From the NCBI RefSeq assembly GCF_947172395.1, contig NC_069104.1, positions 6,041,355 through 6,105,354 of the forward strand: a DNA stretch of 64,000 nucleotides, read 5' to 3'. The DNA is from Bicyclus anynana (Eukaryota; Arthropoda; Insecta; Lepidoptera; Nymphalidae). The notes under the pieces were generated by a model, which saw only the letters and a list, made by a program, of their open reading frames with translations, was not told where the DNA came from and searched no databases. The position numbers and the translations under genes were made by a program. Below, piece after piece: positions 20,573 through 31,430 of the stretch (its first letter is position 1; each line of letters opens with the position of its first letter).

Positions 20573-20929
20573 CATGATAGATGTGTATTACTCAACTTGT
20601 AAATTTCGTAATAAAGGGCTTATTATTATTATACTAGCATTTAAATAAGGACATTCTGTTTTAACCAAGTCATTACCAAGTGCGGCGGAGGGGTCGTCAA
20701 CTTAGCCACCTTTTTTCAATCTTAAACTTTGACCCCCGCCTGTTAACTCTTAAAGTTAAGAGGTTTAAATATGCAGCAGCATGCGGCGTGGCGTGTTGAA
20801 CTAGTGCAAAGAGTTAACTGCCCTGCTTGCCACAGCAAGTAGTGCTGGTCCAAGTTAGAGACTTTAGCGTGTTGTTGTTTTGACTAATTTATTTTGTTTT
20901 AACTATTTTTTTTTATTTTATTTCCTTTT
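20573..20929. other. Spacer with a LINE-tail-like motif
   Basis: GTAATAAAGGGCTTATTATT at about 20610-20630 looks like a polyadenylation signal plus (TTA)n tail. The rest holds nothing I recognise. Confidence 0.35.
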
Positions 20930-21125
20930 ATAAATTACTTCTGTACACCCTGACCCATTCTATCTTTATAGTTTTTATTATTAGTTTTTTCTTTAAGTTG
21001 CCTGGAAGAGATCGTTCGTTAGCGATAAGGTCATTGTGCATTTTTAGTATTTTTTTTTGTATTTATTGTGTTATATGTTTCTTTGTTGTGTACAATAAAG
21101 TGTATTTTCTTCTTCCTCTTCTAAT
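20930..21125 (+). mobile_element. LINE-J 3' end
   Basis: GCCTGGAAGAGATCGTTCGT, TAGCGATAAGGTCATTGTGC and GTACAATAAAGTGTATTTTC lead to a (CTT)n-like end. It is in the same orientation as 17340-17500 and opposite to the copy at 40341. Confidence 0.75.
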
Positions 21126-21275
21126 TTAAAAAATAATAATTGAACAGGAACTGGCTATTGCGACGGGTCCAATCAAATTATGACACGTGACATTGATATG
21201 CCTTCAGCTTGATATAAAATTTTGAGTTCTGATTATTGAATTTAAAATCAAACACAATCTTTTTTTTATAAATAA

Positions 21276-21470
21276 CTAGCTGATGCCGCGCGATTTTACC
21301 CGCGTAGTTCCGCTCCCGTAGGAATACAGGGATAATTTATAGCCTATAGCCTTCCTCGATTAAAGGGCTATCTAATACAGAAAGAATTTCTCAAATTAGA
21401 CCAGTAGTTCCTGAGATTAGCGCGTTCAATCAAATAAACAAACTCTTCAGCTTTATAAAATTAGTATAGA
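21276..21470 (-). mobile_element. Helitron H1, full length
   Basis: CTAGCTGATGCCGCGCGATT on the plus strand is the inverted 3' end. The other end is TTAGTATAGA. The flanking A and T agree with Helitron insertion. Confidence 0.85.
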
Positions 21471-21471
21471 T

Positions 21472-22200
21472 TTAGTCGTTGGAGAGGATTTTTTCGAAAG
21501 GATTTTGAGCGCATTATCGCATCTACTAAGAATTAGATCAATTTATATTAGTGTCAATTTAAAAAAAAAGCCCGAATGTTCTACAATATTAAATTGTAGA
21601 TCTCCCCAATAATCCCCAAATTTTAATTTTTCAATTCTGCAGCTACTTTTTCGGATTTCTCTAATATCTTAAGCAAATATTATGAAACTTTTATTTTATT
21701 TCAATTTATTTTAGTACTTACTTAAGATTTCTAATTCTAACATCTTTTAATTTGCAACTTTTTAGCGTCACAAACAATGCTTTCCAATTCATCTGAGTCG
21801 AATTGGAAAGTATTGTTATCTTTGATAAAAAAGTGCATTGTATTGCTTATAAAAATCGCTTCTGCTTATAACTTGCGCGTTCAATGACAGCATACTTTGC
21901 ACATTGCTCTCAAGAGTGTCTTTTATTACATAAATAGTCACTTCGCACGAGAATGCTTAGATAATGCAAACACGAGCTACAAAATTACTAGTTATCTGCC
22001 AATATACTACCTCATTGGTACGATTCCTCTACGAAATAGTTTTATAAGAGTTTTTTAGCGATTAAATAAGAAATATTATTTAGAATTTTAACACAACGGT
22101 AAACAACCTGGTAAAATGCAATACTTGATCACTCCGCTGGGTTATTCAGTAACTCGGTGTTCTTCGGAAGATTAAGGAGTATTTTTTTTATTACAATTAG
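21472..22200. other. Spacer with a hairpin
   Basis: AT-rich. At 21775-21790 and 21800-21815 a 16-bp inverted repeat (CAATGCTTTCCAATTC, one mismatch) surrounds a 9-nt loop. Nothing else is assignable. Confidence 0.6.
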
Positions 22201-22355
22201 AATCTCACCTGATGAAGTGACGATGCAATCTAAGATGGAAGCGGGCTAACTTGTTAGGAGAAGGATGAAAATCCACACCCCTTTCGGTTTCTACACGACA
22301 TCTTACCGGAACGCTAAATCGCTTCGTGGTAGGTACGTCTTGTCTGTGTAAAAGA
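22201..22355 (-). mobile_element. SINE-B 3' part
   Basis: The plus strand shows TCTCACCTGATGAAGTGACG, GGCTAACTTGTTAGGAG and CCGGAACGCTAAATCGCTT. The tRNA head is absent. Confidence 0.75.
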
Positions 22356-22770
22356 TTTTTTTAAAATTGGCCCAGTCAGTAGTTTCCGATCCTATTCATA
22401 ACAAACAAAAGAACAAACGATCAAAAAATTAAATCTTACCTATTTATATTAGTTTAATTTAGTAGTAGATATTATTACGGATTTCATAACTCCTTTTCAT
22501 AACCGATACAATGTGGTTTTTGTTTCTACAATAGCTATAAATTCTTATTCCCTAGTGTTATAATTTTTTATTAGCTGTGGTCATTGAGAGAACTAGCCAA
22601 GCGGAAGGTGGCCAGCTGAGAGGGAGGTGGGGAGGGTCAGTAAAACAATTGTTATTATGAGAACTTACTCTATTGCATTTGGGTTTAGCTGCAGTGTTTA
22701 ACTAGCCAAAGTTATCGTTTTAGTTCACTTCGTATTGTTATATAATAATGCTTACAGTCTATGCTATTTA

Positions 22771-22945
22771 CTAGCCCGCAGTTTCACCCGCGTAGTTCCC
22801 GTTCCCGTGAGAAAAGGGGTTTAAAATATGCTTATGACACTCACAAATTAATGATAAACTAATTTTCAATATCGGTTTAGTAGATCGGTAATATTCCAGG
22901 TTACCCCCTAAAATACGACAAAGTTTACCTTTTTATAATTTTATT
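22771..22945 (-). mobile_element. Helitron H2 copy
   Basis: CTAGCCCGCAGTTTCACCCG and GTTCCCGTTCCCGTGAGAA, then ATCGGTTTAGTAGATCGG and AAAGTTTACCTTTTTATAAT. The 5' end is eroded. Confidence 0.7.
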
Positions 22946-22956
22946 GTTAAAGTTTT

Positions 22957-23180
22957 ACGGCCTCTGTGGCGTAGTGGTAGGCGTGGGACGGAGGCCCTGG
23001 ATTCGAGCCCCGGCTGGACCGATTGAAGTTTTCTTAATTCGTTCAGGTCTGGCTGGCTTCGATCGTGTCTAGTTACCACCCTACCGGCAAAGACGTGACT
23101 CCAAGCGATTTAGCGTTCCGGTACGATGTCGTGTAGAAATCAGGCGAGATGTTAGTCAAAGGCTAACTTGTAAAAAAATA
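22957..23180 (+). mobile_element. SINE-B copy, with internal deletions
   Basis: The head ACGGCCTCTGTGGCGTAGTG and B-box ATTCGAGCCCC lead to a body with GCCAAAGACG-like parts and the end TTAGTCAAAGGCTAACTTGT. The 3' body is shortened by about 90 bp after GTGTAGAAATC. Confidence 0.8.
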
Positions 23181-23396
23181 GATAATCACAATGAGACACA
23201 GCTGTAAACTATCTAGACGACGACATCTCTGGTGCAGTCTGGTTCATCGACCCACTTATCACTCCCGAAAATATATTAAACTTTAAATAAATAAATAAAT
23301 GTACTTCAACAATACATAAATCACTATCCAGCCTCAAAATAAGCGAAATCTATGTTATGGATAATAAGATAGTTGATTTTATAAAAGGCGTTTTTA

Positions 23397-23588
23397 TCTA
23401 TACTCTATATAAACTGAAGAATTTGTTTGTTTGTTTGAACGCGCTAATCTCATGAACTACTGGTCTGATTTGAAAAATTCTTTCATTTTTAGATAGCCCA
23501 TTTATCAAGGAAGGCTAAAGGCTATATATTATTCCCATGCTCTTATGGGAACGGGAACCAACGGGTGAAACCGCGCGGCGTCAGCTAG
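23397..23588 (+). mobile_element. Helitron H1, full length
   Basis: It starts TCTATACTCTATATAAACTG, ends GCGGCGTCAGCTAG, and is flanked by A and T. Confidence 0.85.
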
Positions 23589-23787
23589 TACTACATATAA
23601 AAAATATTATGTATTAAGTAGTTATGAGCTTACAGCTGTAAAACTATCATTTTATTGTTTCACGCAAATGTCTTGTTCAAACAGTTAAACGTCATTAAGG
23701 CGATGCCTTTAAAGCTAGAACCTGCTGTAATTACGGTTTTGATTAAATTCTTTCAGTCTTAATGTAACACAGGTGCGCCGTGGAATC

Positions 23788-24010
23788 TAGAAAGAAAGAA
23801 AAAAGCTTTATTAGTGAATTATGCCACACAACACAATTTGTTCTTGAACAATATCCTGCGATGTGTGGCACAACCCAGTAAACGGATCCAACTCAGCATA
23901 ATGCTACATACTCTTTAAATAAAAAGAGCATGCAGCGCTGGTTTTCAGTTGGAACCGTTGACCAGATGCCGCCACAAACACAGCACACAACAACCTTATT
24001 AACTAAAATA
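23788..24010 (-). mobile_element. LINE-K 3' end
   Basis: (GAAA)n then AAGCTTTATTAG is an inverted polyadenylation-like end with a (TTTC)n tail. The interior (TGTGGCACAACCCAGTAAAC, CCAACTCAGCATAATGC, TTTTCAGTTGGAACC) matches 33958-34230. No coding part is left. Confidence 0.65.
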
Positions 24011-24575
24011 AACAATAATAATAACTTAAACTTAAAATAGTACATTACAATTAACTAAAATAAAAAGGGAAAAACAATAAAATACCATACTATATATAAA
24101 TCTAGTTTTAAACACTTTTTCTTTGTTTTTGTGTAAATATAATCAAAGGAGTCTGAAATTCTGCTCTCCACAGATATTTTTAACACTTTACTCCATTAAA
24201 ATATCTCATTATAAATAAATAAATAATAAATATCGTTTATCGTTTATTTGGCACACAAAAAGGTATAACAATTTACAATTTTCTTAAGTCCAAGAAGCAC
24301 TATTTAGTTTTGCGGCTCATGAAGGTTTAGAGTTTAAATCCTACATCGGACTTTATCATATTGGATTTTCTTATAATCTATTCTACACTTAATACTATTG
24401 TCTATTATCGTACCTACTGAAAGTTTTCTTTAATTGAAAAGTGAATAATATTTTCCTAGACATTTTATATATATTTCAAAGTTTTGCAGCACCAATACAA
24501 GCGTTTATTATGTGTATCGACGTCCTTAAGCTTATGGGGTAAGGTTCAAAATGCTGCAGTGCGATTCACTCTTAA
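24011..24575. other. AT-rich, includes another LINE-tail-like motif
   Basis: At 24205-24265 (AAAT)n, then TATCGTTTATTTGGCACACA, reads as the inverted 3' end of a further LINE or SINE. The rest is unassigned. Confidence 0.35.
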
Positions 24576-24579
24576 CCAT

Positions 24580-24660
24580 TGAGGTGATTTGTCAGGCCGT
24601 TAGAATCTCTTGCAAGTAATGTCCTCGCATGTAAACTCGGTTGACGGCTGTAAACGAGAC
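24580..24660. repeat. Repeat Q, copy 1
   Basis: GAGGTGATTTGTCAGGCCGT and GCATGTAAACTCGGTTGACG align with 27608-27685. Its nature is unknown. Confidence 0.55.
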
Positions 24661-24778
24661 CATACATTTTGAACTCGCATGGTTTATTGCTCACCGTTTT
24701 TTTCAAGAAATAAATGAAATGAAGTTTGATGATACCTCGCTGGTTTTGCTTAAGAATCATTTAGACTAATGTTAATGT

Positions 24779-24925
24779 AAAGAGGTAAAGTTTCTGGGGT
24801 TACTCTTTGGTTGTACTGATCAAAATTGAAAAATTGTTTTACCGCTAGAAAGCCACGTTATATTTTATCTCCATATTTTCATAGGAACAGAAACTACGCG
24901 CGTGAAACTGCGGGGCTTCGGCTAG
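24779..24925 (+). mobile_element. Helitron H2 copy
   Basis: AAAGAGGTAAAGTTTCTGGG, TTTACCGCTAGAAAGCCACG and GTGAAACTGCGGGGC lead to GGCTAG followed by T. The first few bases are missing. Confidence 0.75.
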
Positions 24926-25390
24926 TTTAAAGTATTTTTAAAGGTACCTACTAATACCTAATTATAATTAAGTACTGTGAGGATAAATTCGATTGAGTAT
25001 GCTTTTGTTCAATAATAACGACCGGTAAAGACATACCACTATTTATCCAATTTAATATCGTTCTTATGAAGAAGCGTAGTGATCTTTAAAAGGACTACAT
25101 CAAGTATGGTAGGGAAAAAAATAATAATCTTAATATTTATGTGAGAAGTTTTAAGAGGACATAATTTTAAACTTCATAGATCGCGATTATATGAACGATG
25201 AAAATTTTAAAATGGATGTAGATGATGGAACTCCGCAAACTTTTCAAGTCGAAGCGTCTTTTAGTGACTTGGCAACTTGGTTGAGAGTTATTTTGGTGTT
25301 ACACTACACTTCTGACAAGAAGTGAGCGTTACTTTGACGTTAACTCCGTATTAAAAAACTGCTTCCAAATCGTGTACAGTTATATATACT
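24926..25390. other. No feature recognised
   Basis: AT-rich spacer with no repeat match. Confidence 0.4.
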
Positions 25391-25394
25391 AAAG

Positions 25395-25650
25395 GTACAC
25401 ATGCTTTAAAATGGCATGCTAAGTATGCTCTATACGAACATGTTTATCATCAGTTTACATTTGCTAGCAATAAGCATGCTATTTTTAAGTATGCTTCTGA
25501 ATAAGCATGCTCAAAGCAAACTCCAATTACACATGCTAATTTGTATCTATCGCTCTCTGTCTACAGTATCGTGTAACACAGGGAGAGATGAAGGTGAAGA
25601 GAATACAGAATAGCAATGCTGATCGACTAGCATACTCAATACCTGTTCCG
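25395..25650. repeat. Cluster of AGCATGCT-type palindromes
   Basis: At least seven variants of (A/G)GCATGC(T/A) or AGTATGCT occur between about 25397 and 25640. Two are full AAGCATGCT sites. Spacing is irregular. It may be a palindromic MITE or a protein-binding cluster. Confidence 0.6.
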
Positions 25651-25671
25651 ATGCACTTATATTATAAAAAC

Positions 25672-26395
25672 GGGCCAATTCCGTGTCGGGCCACGTGCAA
25701 TGTAGGGTTCCGTAGATTAAATGACCAGTTCAATCCCTTAAGTTATGCACAAAAATATCGATAGGTAGGGGAACATGTAAATCGGGGATGATTTTTTTAC
25801 TCGTTTATGTGTGGGGTATGATTCGATATGTCTTTGAAAGATATGAGGGGTCTGTTCGCGCAAAGCTAAAGCTTTCTATCCCTCTCCTACTCCAACGCAT
25901 CCTATAAGTTCCTCTCTGTCCCGCAAAATCCCTGTTATTCCAAAAACGCCGCTGAAAAACTAAATTAAAAATCGCACGTAACCCATCACAACCTACGTTT
26001 AGCGCGCGCGCACCGCGACAAATTCGTCTGTTCGCTATGTGATAAAACTTGGCTGTGATTGTGAGTGCGAATGAAGATAAGAAGCAGTTTCCAGTAAGTC
26101 CTTCACCCCTCCTTTCCTAGCAAAGCCAAACGCGAACAGGGTCTTCTATCAACATTTTTCGATTGAGAGATCCATTTGTAAAATATTAAGCTTATAAGAG
26201 CTAATTTTTGTTACAGTGTTGTAGGTAACCTAAAAAAATATGTTTCAAGATTTTATTCTACGACTTTGTTTATATTTTTAATGTACATACTCATGCTAAT
26301 TTACAGCTTCCTAGTTGTAACAGCCTCAGAGCTTAACCGCGGACAGACCGAAACCATTAGGGTTCCTTCTGGACTACGGAACCCTAAAAAGAGTA
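25672..26395 (-). mobile_element. GGGTTCCGTAG-ended repeat with a nested element
   Basis: On the minus strand it begins TTTTTAGGGTTCCGTAGTCC (26394 down), has GTCTGTCCGCGGTTAAG and AGGAAGCTGTAAATTAGC, and ends with ACGGAACCCTACATTG and GGCCCGACACGGAATTGG. The first part matches 61059 and 54305. It is interrupted at 25847-26145. Confidence 0.7.
25847..26145. mobile_element. Nested TIR element (CTGTTCGCG ends)
   Basis: GGGTCTGTTCGCG at the left and its near inverse CGCGAACAGGGTCT at the right bound a 299-bp GC-richer insert containing GCGCGCGCGCACCGCGAC. A target duplication is not evident. No coding frame is seen. Confidence 0.6.
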
Positions 26396-26624
26396 AATAA
26401 TATTGTATATCAACAAAAACAATAGAATAGCATGAAATGGAGCCATATTATTTGAAAATCGGACGGAACTCACTGGAAACCGTCGTGCGGTTTAGTTCAT
26501 TTGAACACGTCCGTTTCAGTTAATCGAAAAGTTTTCTAGTGTGCATACAGAGGAATTAGATTAAACGAGAATCGGTCATCACATTTGTCTGGTACGTTTT
26601 GATTTAAAGGTTTGCGGTTTGTTC

Positions 26625-26627
<3 letters not shown>

Positions 26628-26671
<44 letters not shown>

Positions 26672-26710
26672 ACATCATCATCATCATCATCGCCATCATC
26701 ATCATCTTTT
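26628..26710. repeat. (ATC)n microsatellite
   Basis: More than 20 TCA/ATC units with two interruptions (AAC and GCC). Confidence 0.95.
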
Positions 26711-26743
26711 TCTTCATTTGCCTATTATTCCAGGGTCTTTCCC

Positions 26744-27036
26744 CTTATTCTTTACAAGTTAGCACTTGACTACAATCTCAACTGATGGTAAGTGATGACG
26801 CAATCTTAGAGGATGAAATCCACACCCCATTTGGTTTCTACACGACGTCTCACCGGAACACTAAATCGCTTGGCGGTACGTCTTTGTCGGTAGGGTGGTA
26901 ACTAGCCACGGTCAAAGTCTCCCATCAGCCAGACCTGGACTAATTAAGTAAACCTCAATCAGTCCAGCCGGGTATCGAACCTAGGACCTCCATCTTGTAA
27001 GTCCACTGCGCATACCACTGCGCCACGGAGGCAGTC
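26744..27036 (-). mobile_element. SINE-B, full length
   Basis: On the minus strand: head ACTGCCTCCGTGGCGCAGTG, B-box GGTTCGATACCC, body with GGCTAGTTACCACCCTACCG, and end GTCAAGTGCTAACTTGTAAA. The (ATC)n repeat lies just past its 3' end. Confidence 0.9.
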
Positions 27037-27081
27037 ATAAATATAAATACCTACTATGTTTTGTCTTTAACCATTGAGACA

Positions 27082-27278
27082 TCTATACTTAATATTATAA
27101 AGATGAAGAGTTTGTTTGTTTGATTGAACGCGCTAATTTCAGGAACTACGGGTCCGATTTGAAAAATTCTTTCAGTGTTAGACAGTCCATTTATCGGGGA
27201 AGGCTATAGGCTATATATTATTCCCGTATTCCAACAGGAACGGGAACCACGCGGGTGAAACTGCGCGGTGTCAGCTAG
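27082..27278 (+). mobile_element. Helitron H1, full length
   Basis: TCTATACTTAATATTATAAA to GCGCGGTGTCAGCTAG, flanked by A and T. Confidence 0.9.
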
Positions 27279-27299
27279 TAAAGAGATAAACCTGGTTTT

Positions 27300-27440
27300 C
27301 ATTGCTTACTGCAGAACCAGGCCTTTCACTTTATAGTGCTAAGACCCACCATGCTGCTCTAATTCGGGTTGGCGGGATTAGGATAGATATTACTGAAGCT
27401 ATTGCAATTTTCTTTGCTACTATCTTTATGACAATCGCTT
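27300..27440 (+). mobile_element. Repeat M (LINE 3' UTR-like)
   Basis: AAGACCCACCATGCTGCTCT and TTCGGGTTGGCGGGATTAGG are a motif pair found in lepidopteran LINE 3' UTRs. A weak relative lies at 62850-62960. Confidence 0.45.
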
Positions 27441-27607
27441 GACTAAACAGTATGCCGGCTACAAATCTGTTCAAATAACATGTAGAACGTAATCTTCTTA
27501 ACGATTTGTTGTCTCATTATAAACATTATCTCATACGCTTTATTCTTAAAGAAATAAGGTTCAGAATTGTATAATAACATAATTTTCTCTTAACAAGGGT
27601 ACCTATG

Positions 27608-27685
27608 AGGCGATTTGTCAAGCCGTTAGGGCTTCCCAAGTAAGAAATGTTTTTGTATGTAAACGCAGTTAATGCTCGTAAATGT
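27608..27685. repeat. Repeat Q, copy 2
   Basis: GAGGCGATTTGTCAAGCCGT and GTATGTAAACGCAGTTAATG align with 24580-24660. Confidence 0.55.
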
Positions 27686-27821
27686 GAGATGTGTGTTACG
27701 TCTTAATGAGAGCAAAGTTTTCCACTTTAAATACTAGATGGCGTTGTGTCGAGAAATTTCGACAGGACAAGATATTTTCCCGTATTTTTTTTAAAAGAAA
27801 AAGCTTTATCTTTTTATAGAA

Positions 27822-27984
27822 ATGCGAAAGGTTCATCATAATATCTTGAAAACTGCTTGACGTACAAAGATGAAATTTGGCAGGGATGTAGTTTATACTT
27901 AGTAGGTATCCGATAAGAACGAATTTTGCGATAGGGCCGGATAAAAGAGGTCTAAAGGCGGACGAAGTCACGGGTGTCCGCTAG
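27822..27984 (+). mobile_element. Helitron H3b, 3' part
   Basis: ACTGCTTGACGTACAAAGAT, TTTGCGATAGGGCCGGAT and GGCGGACGAAGTCACGGG lead to GTCCGCTAG followed by T. Confidence 0.75.
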
Positions 27985-28065
27985 TATTTCATATCCAAAC
28001 TCATGATGATCGTGTGAAGCCACATATGCTCACTAGGCCAATGAGGCATTTACAAAATATGAGTC

Positions 28066-28377
28066 ATCATTATCAACCCATTTTCGGCTCACTGCTGAGC
28101 TCGAGTCTCCTCTTCTCAAAATGAGTGGGGTTAGGCCAATAGTCCACCACGCTGGCCCAATGCGGATTCCCAGACTTCACACACACAGGGAACTAAGAAA
28201 ATTCACTGGTATGCACGTTTCCTCACGATGTTTGCCTTCACCGTTTAAGACATGTGATATTTAATTTCTTAAAATGCACACAACTGAAAAGTTGGAGATG
28301 CATGCCCCGGACCGGATTCGAACGCACACCCTCCGGAATCGGAGGCAGAGGTCATATCCACTGGGCTATCACGGCTC
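28066..28377 (-). mobile_element. SINE-A, full length
   Basis: The best complete copy: head AGCCGTGATAGCCCAGTGGA, B-box GTTCGAATCC, core, and end TGGGTTGATAATGATGACTC on the minus strand. Confidence 0.95.
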
Positions 28378-28428
28378 TAAAAAAAATTAGAGTAATCATA
28401 CCCAAGTCTTACTTAAAATAAAAATACC

Positions 28429-28834
28429 AAAGGAGATGGTCCATTTCAGGTCCACTCTTGTACCCCGTATCATTAAAATTTAAAAAATACAAGGATCTTA
28501 TTAAAATTTATTAAAGTGAATAAATGTAACTAAATAAAAAGAAATAAATAAAATTAAAACCCAAGTTTTTGAGTTATATCAAGATGGCGCCCATAAAGCA
28601 ACTATGACATGACAATTGACAGCAAACGTCAAATCGATTACTCCATTGAAAACGTCATCGATCTGCCATTATTACCCGTATTAGTGTTGCATTTCTTGTT
28701 AGATAATGAATATTATTTCGAAAGAATTAAAGTAAATTCGTAGATTTGTTTAATCAAAAAAAATATTTTCATTTATTTCTGCTAGGGTAAAATGACTGGA
28801 CCTGGGCTGCTTACAATTTTGGACCATCTCCTTT
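28429..28834 (-). mobile_element. MITE, second copy (GGAGATGGTCCA ends)
   Basis: AAAGGAGATGGTCCA at 28429-28443 is the exact inverse of 28820-28834. It is inverted relative to 12038-12542 and about 100 bp shorter. It shares the TTGTACCCCGTATCATTAAA and TTTCGAAAGAATTAAAGTAA regions. Confidence 0.85.
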
Positions 28835-29229
28835 CATCGAAAGTTGAAAGATAACAGACAAACTTGCTTTCGCATTATTCTAGCCACTATTCCAATTGGG
28901 CATAATTTTTAGAGTTATTATGATGAGTTAGCTTATGTTCCTTATTGTATTCTTTATTTGTATTCAATAAAAAAGTAGATTGTGAAACAATAAACTACAT
29001 ATATAAAATTATTGGTATTCCTCTGTAGAGTCCAGTGCACAAAAGTTAACGGATGGAATTCTTGCTTTGAACCGATTCGTATATGAGTTCGAGCTCGGGT
29101 AAGTTTAACGGTTCTGTGATTCACAAATGTGCGAACCATTCCAACTTTATATAACAGAATTCAATAGTTCACAATTTACGTGCTGCGTACGTTATACGCT
29201 ACGTATGCTGTACAGTGTACATAGCTCCT
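28835..29229. other. No feature recognised
   Basis: Spacer. The 61-codon minus-strand frame here has no domain. Confidence 0.4.
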
Positions 29230-29281
29230 CTGTCGATCTTTATAGCTCAACTAACAGGCATCCTACGGTTTCATCCACGCA

Positions 29282-29532
29282 ATTCCCAACAAACAAATTA
29301 GAAATGAGGGTAGAAAATGCATTTCATTCCATAACATTTTTATTTTATGTATTGTTTTTTATAAAATATTATTCAAAATATATTAACTTTATCTAATTGT
29401 TTTAAACTTATTAATCAAATTAATTTTCATTAATTTATGAACAACTTAATTATAATTATTATTACGTGAGAAATGACCAGCGATTTAATTTGTTTGTTGG
29501 TAAATAGTACTTCTCGAGTATGGCTTTAGTAC
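29282..29532 (+). mobile_element. MITE-J copy, left end missing
   Basis: AATTAGAAATGAGGGTAGAA near the left and CTTCTCGAGTATGGCTTTAG at the right match the fuller copy at 58066-58340. The outer about 40 bp of the left terminal repeat is lost. Confidence 0.75.
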
Positions 29533-29534
29533 AA

Positions 29535-29845
29535 TTAAAAAAAATCTTGAATTACATTATTTTAAGTAGGTATTTTTCTGTGATATTCTTTGAAAAGACA
29601 GTTTACACAGCTTCTTTGTAAAAAAGTAGGTAGGTTTAAACATATAGATATACAAATTCTACGCATGTTCGTGTGATGATCATAAAGTTCCGAGTCAAGA
29701 CCTCGTGAAATATTTATGTGAAAAAGATCCTTGATAGATCGTAAACGTAAAAAACACAAAAGTTTCCTGTTACCTAAATCTGCTCACAGTTCATTATGTA
29801 TGAGGTATACAATAAATACCGTGATAGCCCATACAATCTCCCAAA
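29535..29845. other. No feature recognised
   Basis: AT-rich spacer. Confidence 0.4.
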
Positions 29846-30000
29846 CTCAGGTTTCACCCGCGTAGTTCTTATTCCCGTAATAATTAGGCCTCTGACACGT
29901 CAAATAACGTGGTTTTCTAATGGTAAAAGACTTTTTAAAATCGGTTCAGTAGATCCAGAGATTAACCCCACAAACTCTGTAACTACCACTTTTTAATATT
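29846..30000 (-). mobile_element. Helitron H2 fragment
   Basis: GTTTCACCCGCGTAGTTCTT, AATAACGTGGTTTTCTAATG and ATCGGTTCAGTAGATCCAGA. The CTAG end is missing. Confidence 0.7.
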
Positions 30001-30028
30001 ATTAATAACATGTGATTAATATTAGTTA

Positions 30029-30221
30029 CTAGCTGACGCCGCGCGATTTCACTCACGTGGTTCCCGTTCCCGTAGGAATACGGGAATAATATATAGTCTT
30101 CCTCGATAAATGGGCTATCTAAAACTGAAAGAATTTTTTAAATCGGTCCAGTAGTTCCTGAGATTAGTACGTTCACTCAAACAAACAAACAAACTCTTCG
30201 CCTTTATAATATTAGTATAGA
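30029..30221 (-). mobile_element. Helitron H1, full length
   Basis: CTAGCTGACGCCGCGCGATT to ATAATATTAGTATAGA on the plus strand. The left flank is A; the right flank is A rather than T. Confidence 0.85.
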
Positions 30222-30592
30222 AAAATCATACAGGTGTGTTGAGGTTTTTCAGTGAATATGTTGATGATGATTTCATACTTTATTAATTTAGCCTACCTAC
30301 ACAGTAAAATTAACTCCAGAGTCACTATGGAACGAAATCCTGTTGGCATGCTTGTTTATATTATCTTAACACTGCTCCCTGCCTCGAGCGTGCTTTCGAC
30401 AGCTTTACTGCATATGCATAATATGCAATAACATTATATGCAATGCAGTAGGTAATCTATAGATTTTTAATATAAACCTCAAGTCCAGGATTTTGTTTTC
30501 TTACTAAATACCTCCTCTCTGGTTTCTCTGGCGTTATATTTATCACATAAAACGGAAAATAATACAACACTCTTGTCTAGTAATATTAGATA
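30222..30592. other. No feature recognised
   Basis: AT-rich spacer, including a TGCATATGCATAATATGCAA-type cluster near 30410. Confidence 0.4.
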
Positions 30593-30665
30593 CTAGCTGA
30601 CGCCGCGCGGTTTCAATCCGCGTGGTTCCCGTTCCCGTATTAATACGAGGATAACATAACATAGT
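30593..30665 (-). mobile_element. Helitron H1 3' end fragment
   Basis: CTAGCTGACGCCGCGCGGTT and GTGGTTCCCGTTCCCGTATT are followed by unrelated sequence. Confidence 0.75.
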
Positions 30666-30721
30666 CGGGCATACTACGACCTTATATCACGTGAGTTTTA
30701 GCCGTGTTTCATAATCAATTT

Positions 30722-30958
30722 GAGGGCTGCGTGGCGCAGGGTTCGATTCCCACAACTGGAAAATATTTGTGTGATGAGCATGGGTGTTTTCCAGTGTCTG
30801 TGTGTAATTATACATTATACAAGTATTTATATGTAGCATATAATTGTATATTAATATTATAATATCAACTATCTTTGCACTCATAACACAATCTACTCTG
30901 TATGCTTACTTTGGGGCTAGATAGTAATGTGTATTTTTTAAGTATATTTATTTATTTA
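30722..30958 (+). mobile_element. SINE-E copy with a deleted head interior
   Basis: GGCTGCGTGGCGCAG joins directly to GGTTCGATTCCCACAACTGG, so the roughly 35 bp normally between A- and B-box are missing. The body (TTTCCAGTGTCTGTGTG, CTTACTTTGGGGCTAGATAG) and a TATTTATTTATT tail are intact. Confidence 0.75.
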
Positions 30959-30959
30959 T

Positions 30960-31348
30960 ATTTATTATTTAATTAATAAAGTTCAAATCTTTTCAAATAA
31001 TAAGCATTTTATTATTTCAATTCCTTGTTTGTGTTGAATGTTGAAAGGAGCCAACACAGTTTAGATTAGTCCAGGTTGCCTAGATGTCGTGTACTTTACC
31101 GTGAATGGGAATGAGAAAGCTTTCAGTGCTTTTGTGTTACAAGTAGTTGTAAAGAACAAATCATGCAACTTTAACAACTTTTTTCTCCTAACAAGTTTTC
31201 TTAAGAAAACCACGTACCTACTTGAAATTTTTTGTTCTTTTTATAGAACGCGTTTTAATTTTCATACTTCTAATAATATTATCATTATTAATCAAGTACA
31301 TTACACGAGTATAAGTCAATAAAAAATTGTATTGCCAAATTAATCATT
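30960..31348. other. No feature recognised
   Basis: AT-rich spacer. The 77-codon plus-strand frame (31089-31322) has no domain. Confidence 0.4.
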
Positions 31349-31349
31349 C

Positions 31350-31430
31350 AATCAAAATTCATTTATTTTAAGCCACATTAGGCTTAGTTTACAAGCATAC
31401 ATTGACGTTTTGAAAACGTCAGGTAATAAA
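31350..31430 (-). mobile_element. LINE-L 3' end fragment
   Basis: AATCAAAATTCATTTATTTT, GGCTTAGTTTACAAGCAT and TTGAAAACGTCAGGTAATAA match the 60060 copy. Confidence 0.65.

Noticed and set aside
26628..26710. CRISPR-like array
   Set aside because: It is a trinucleotide microsatellite without spacers.
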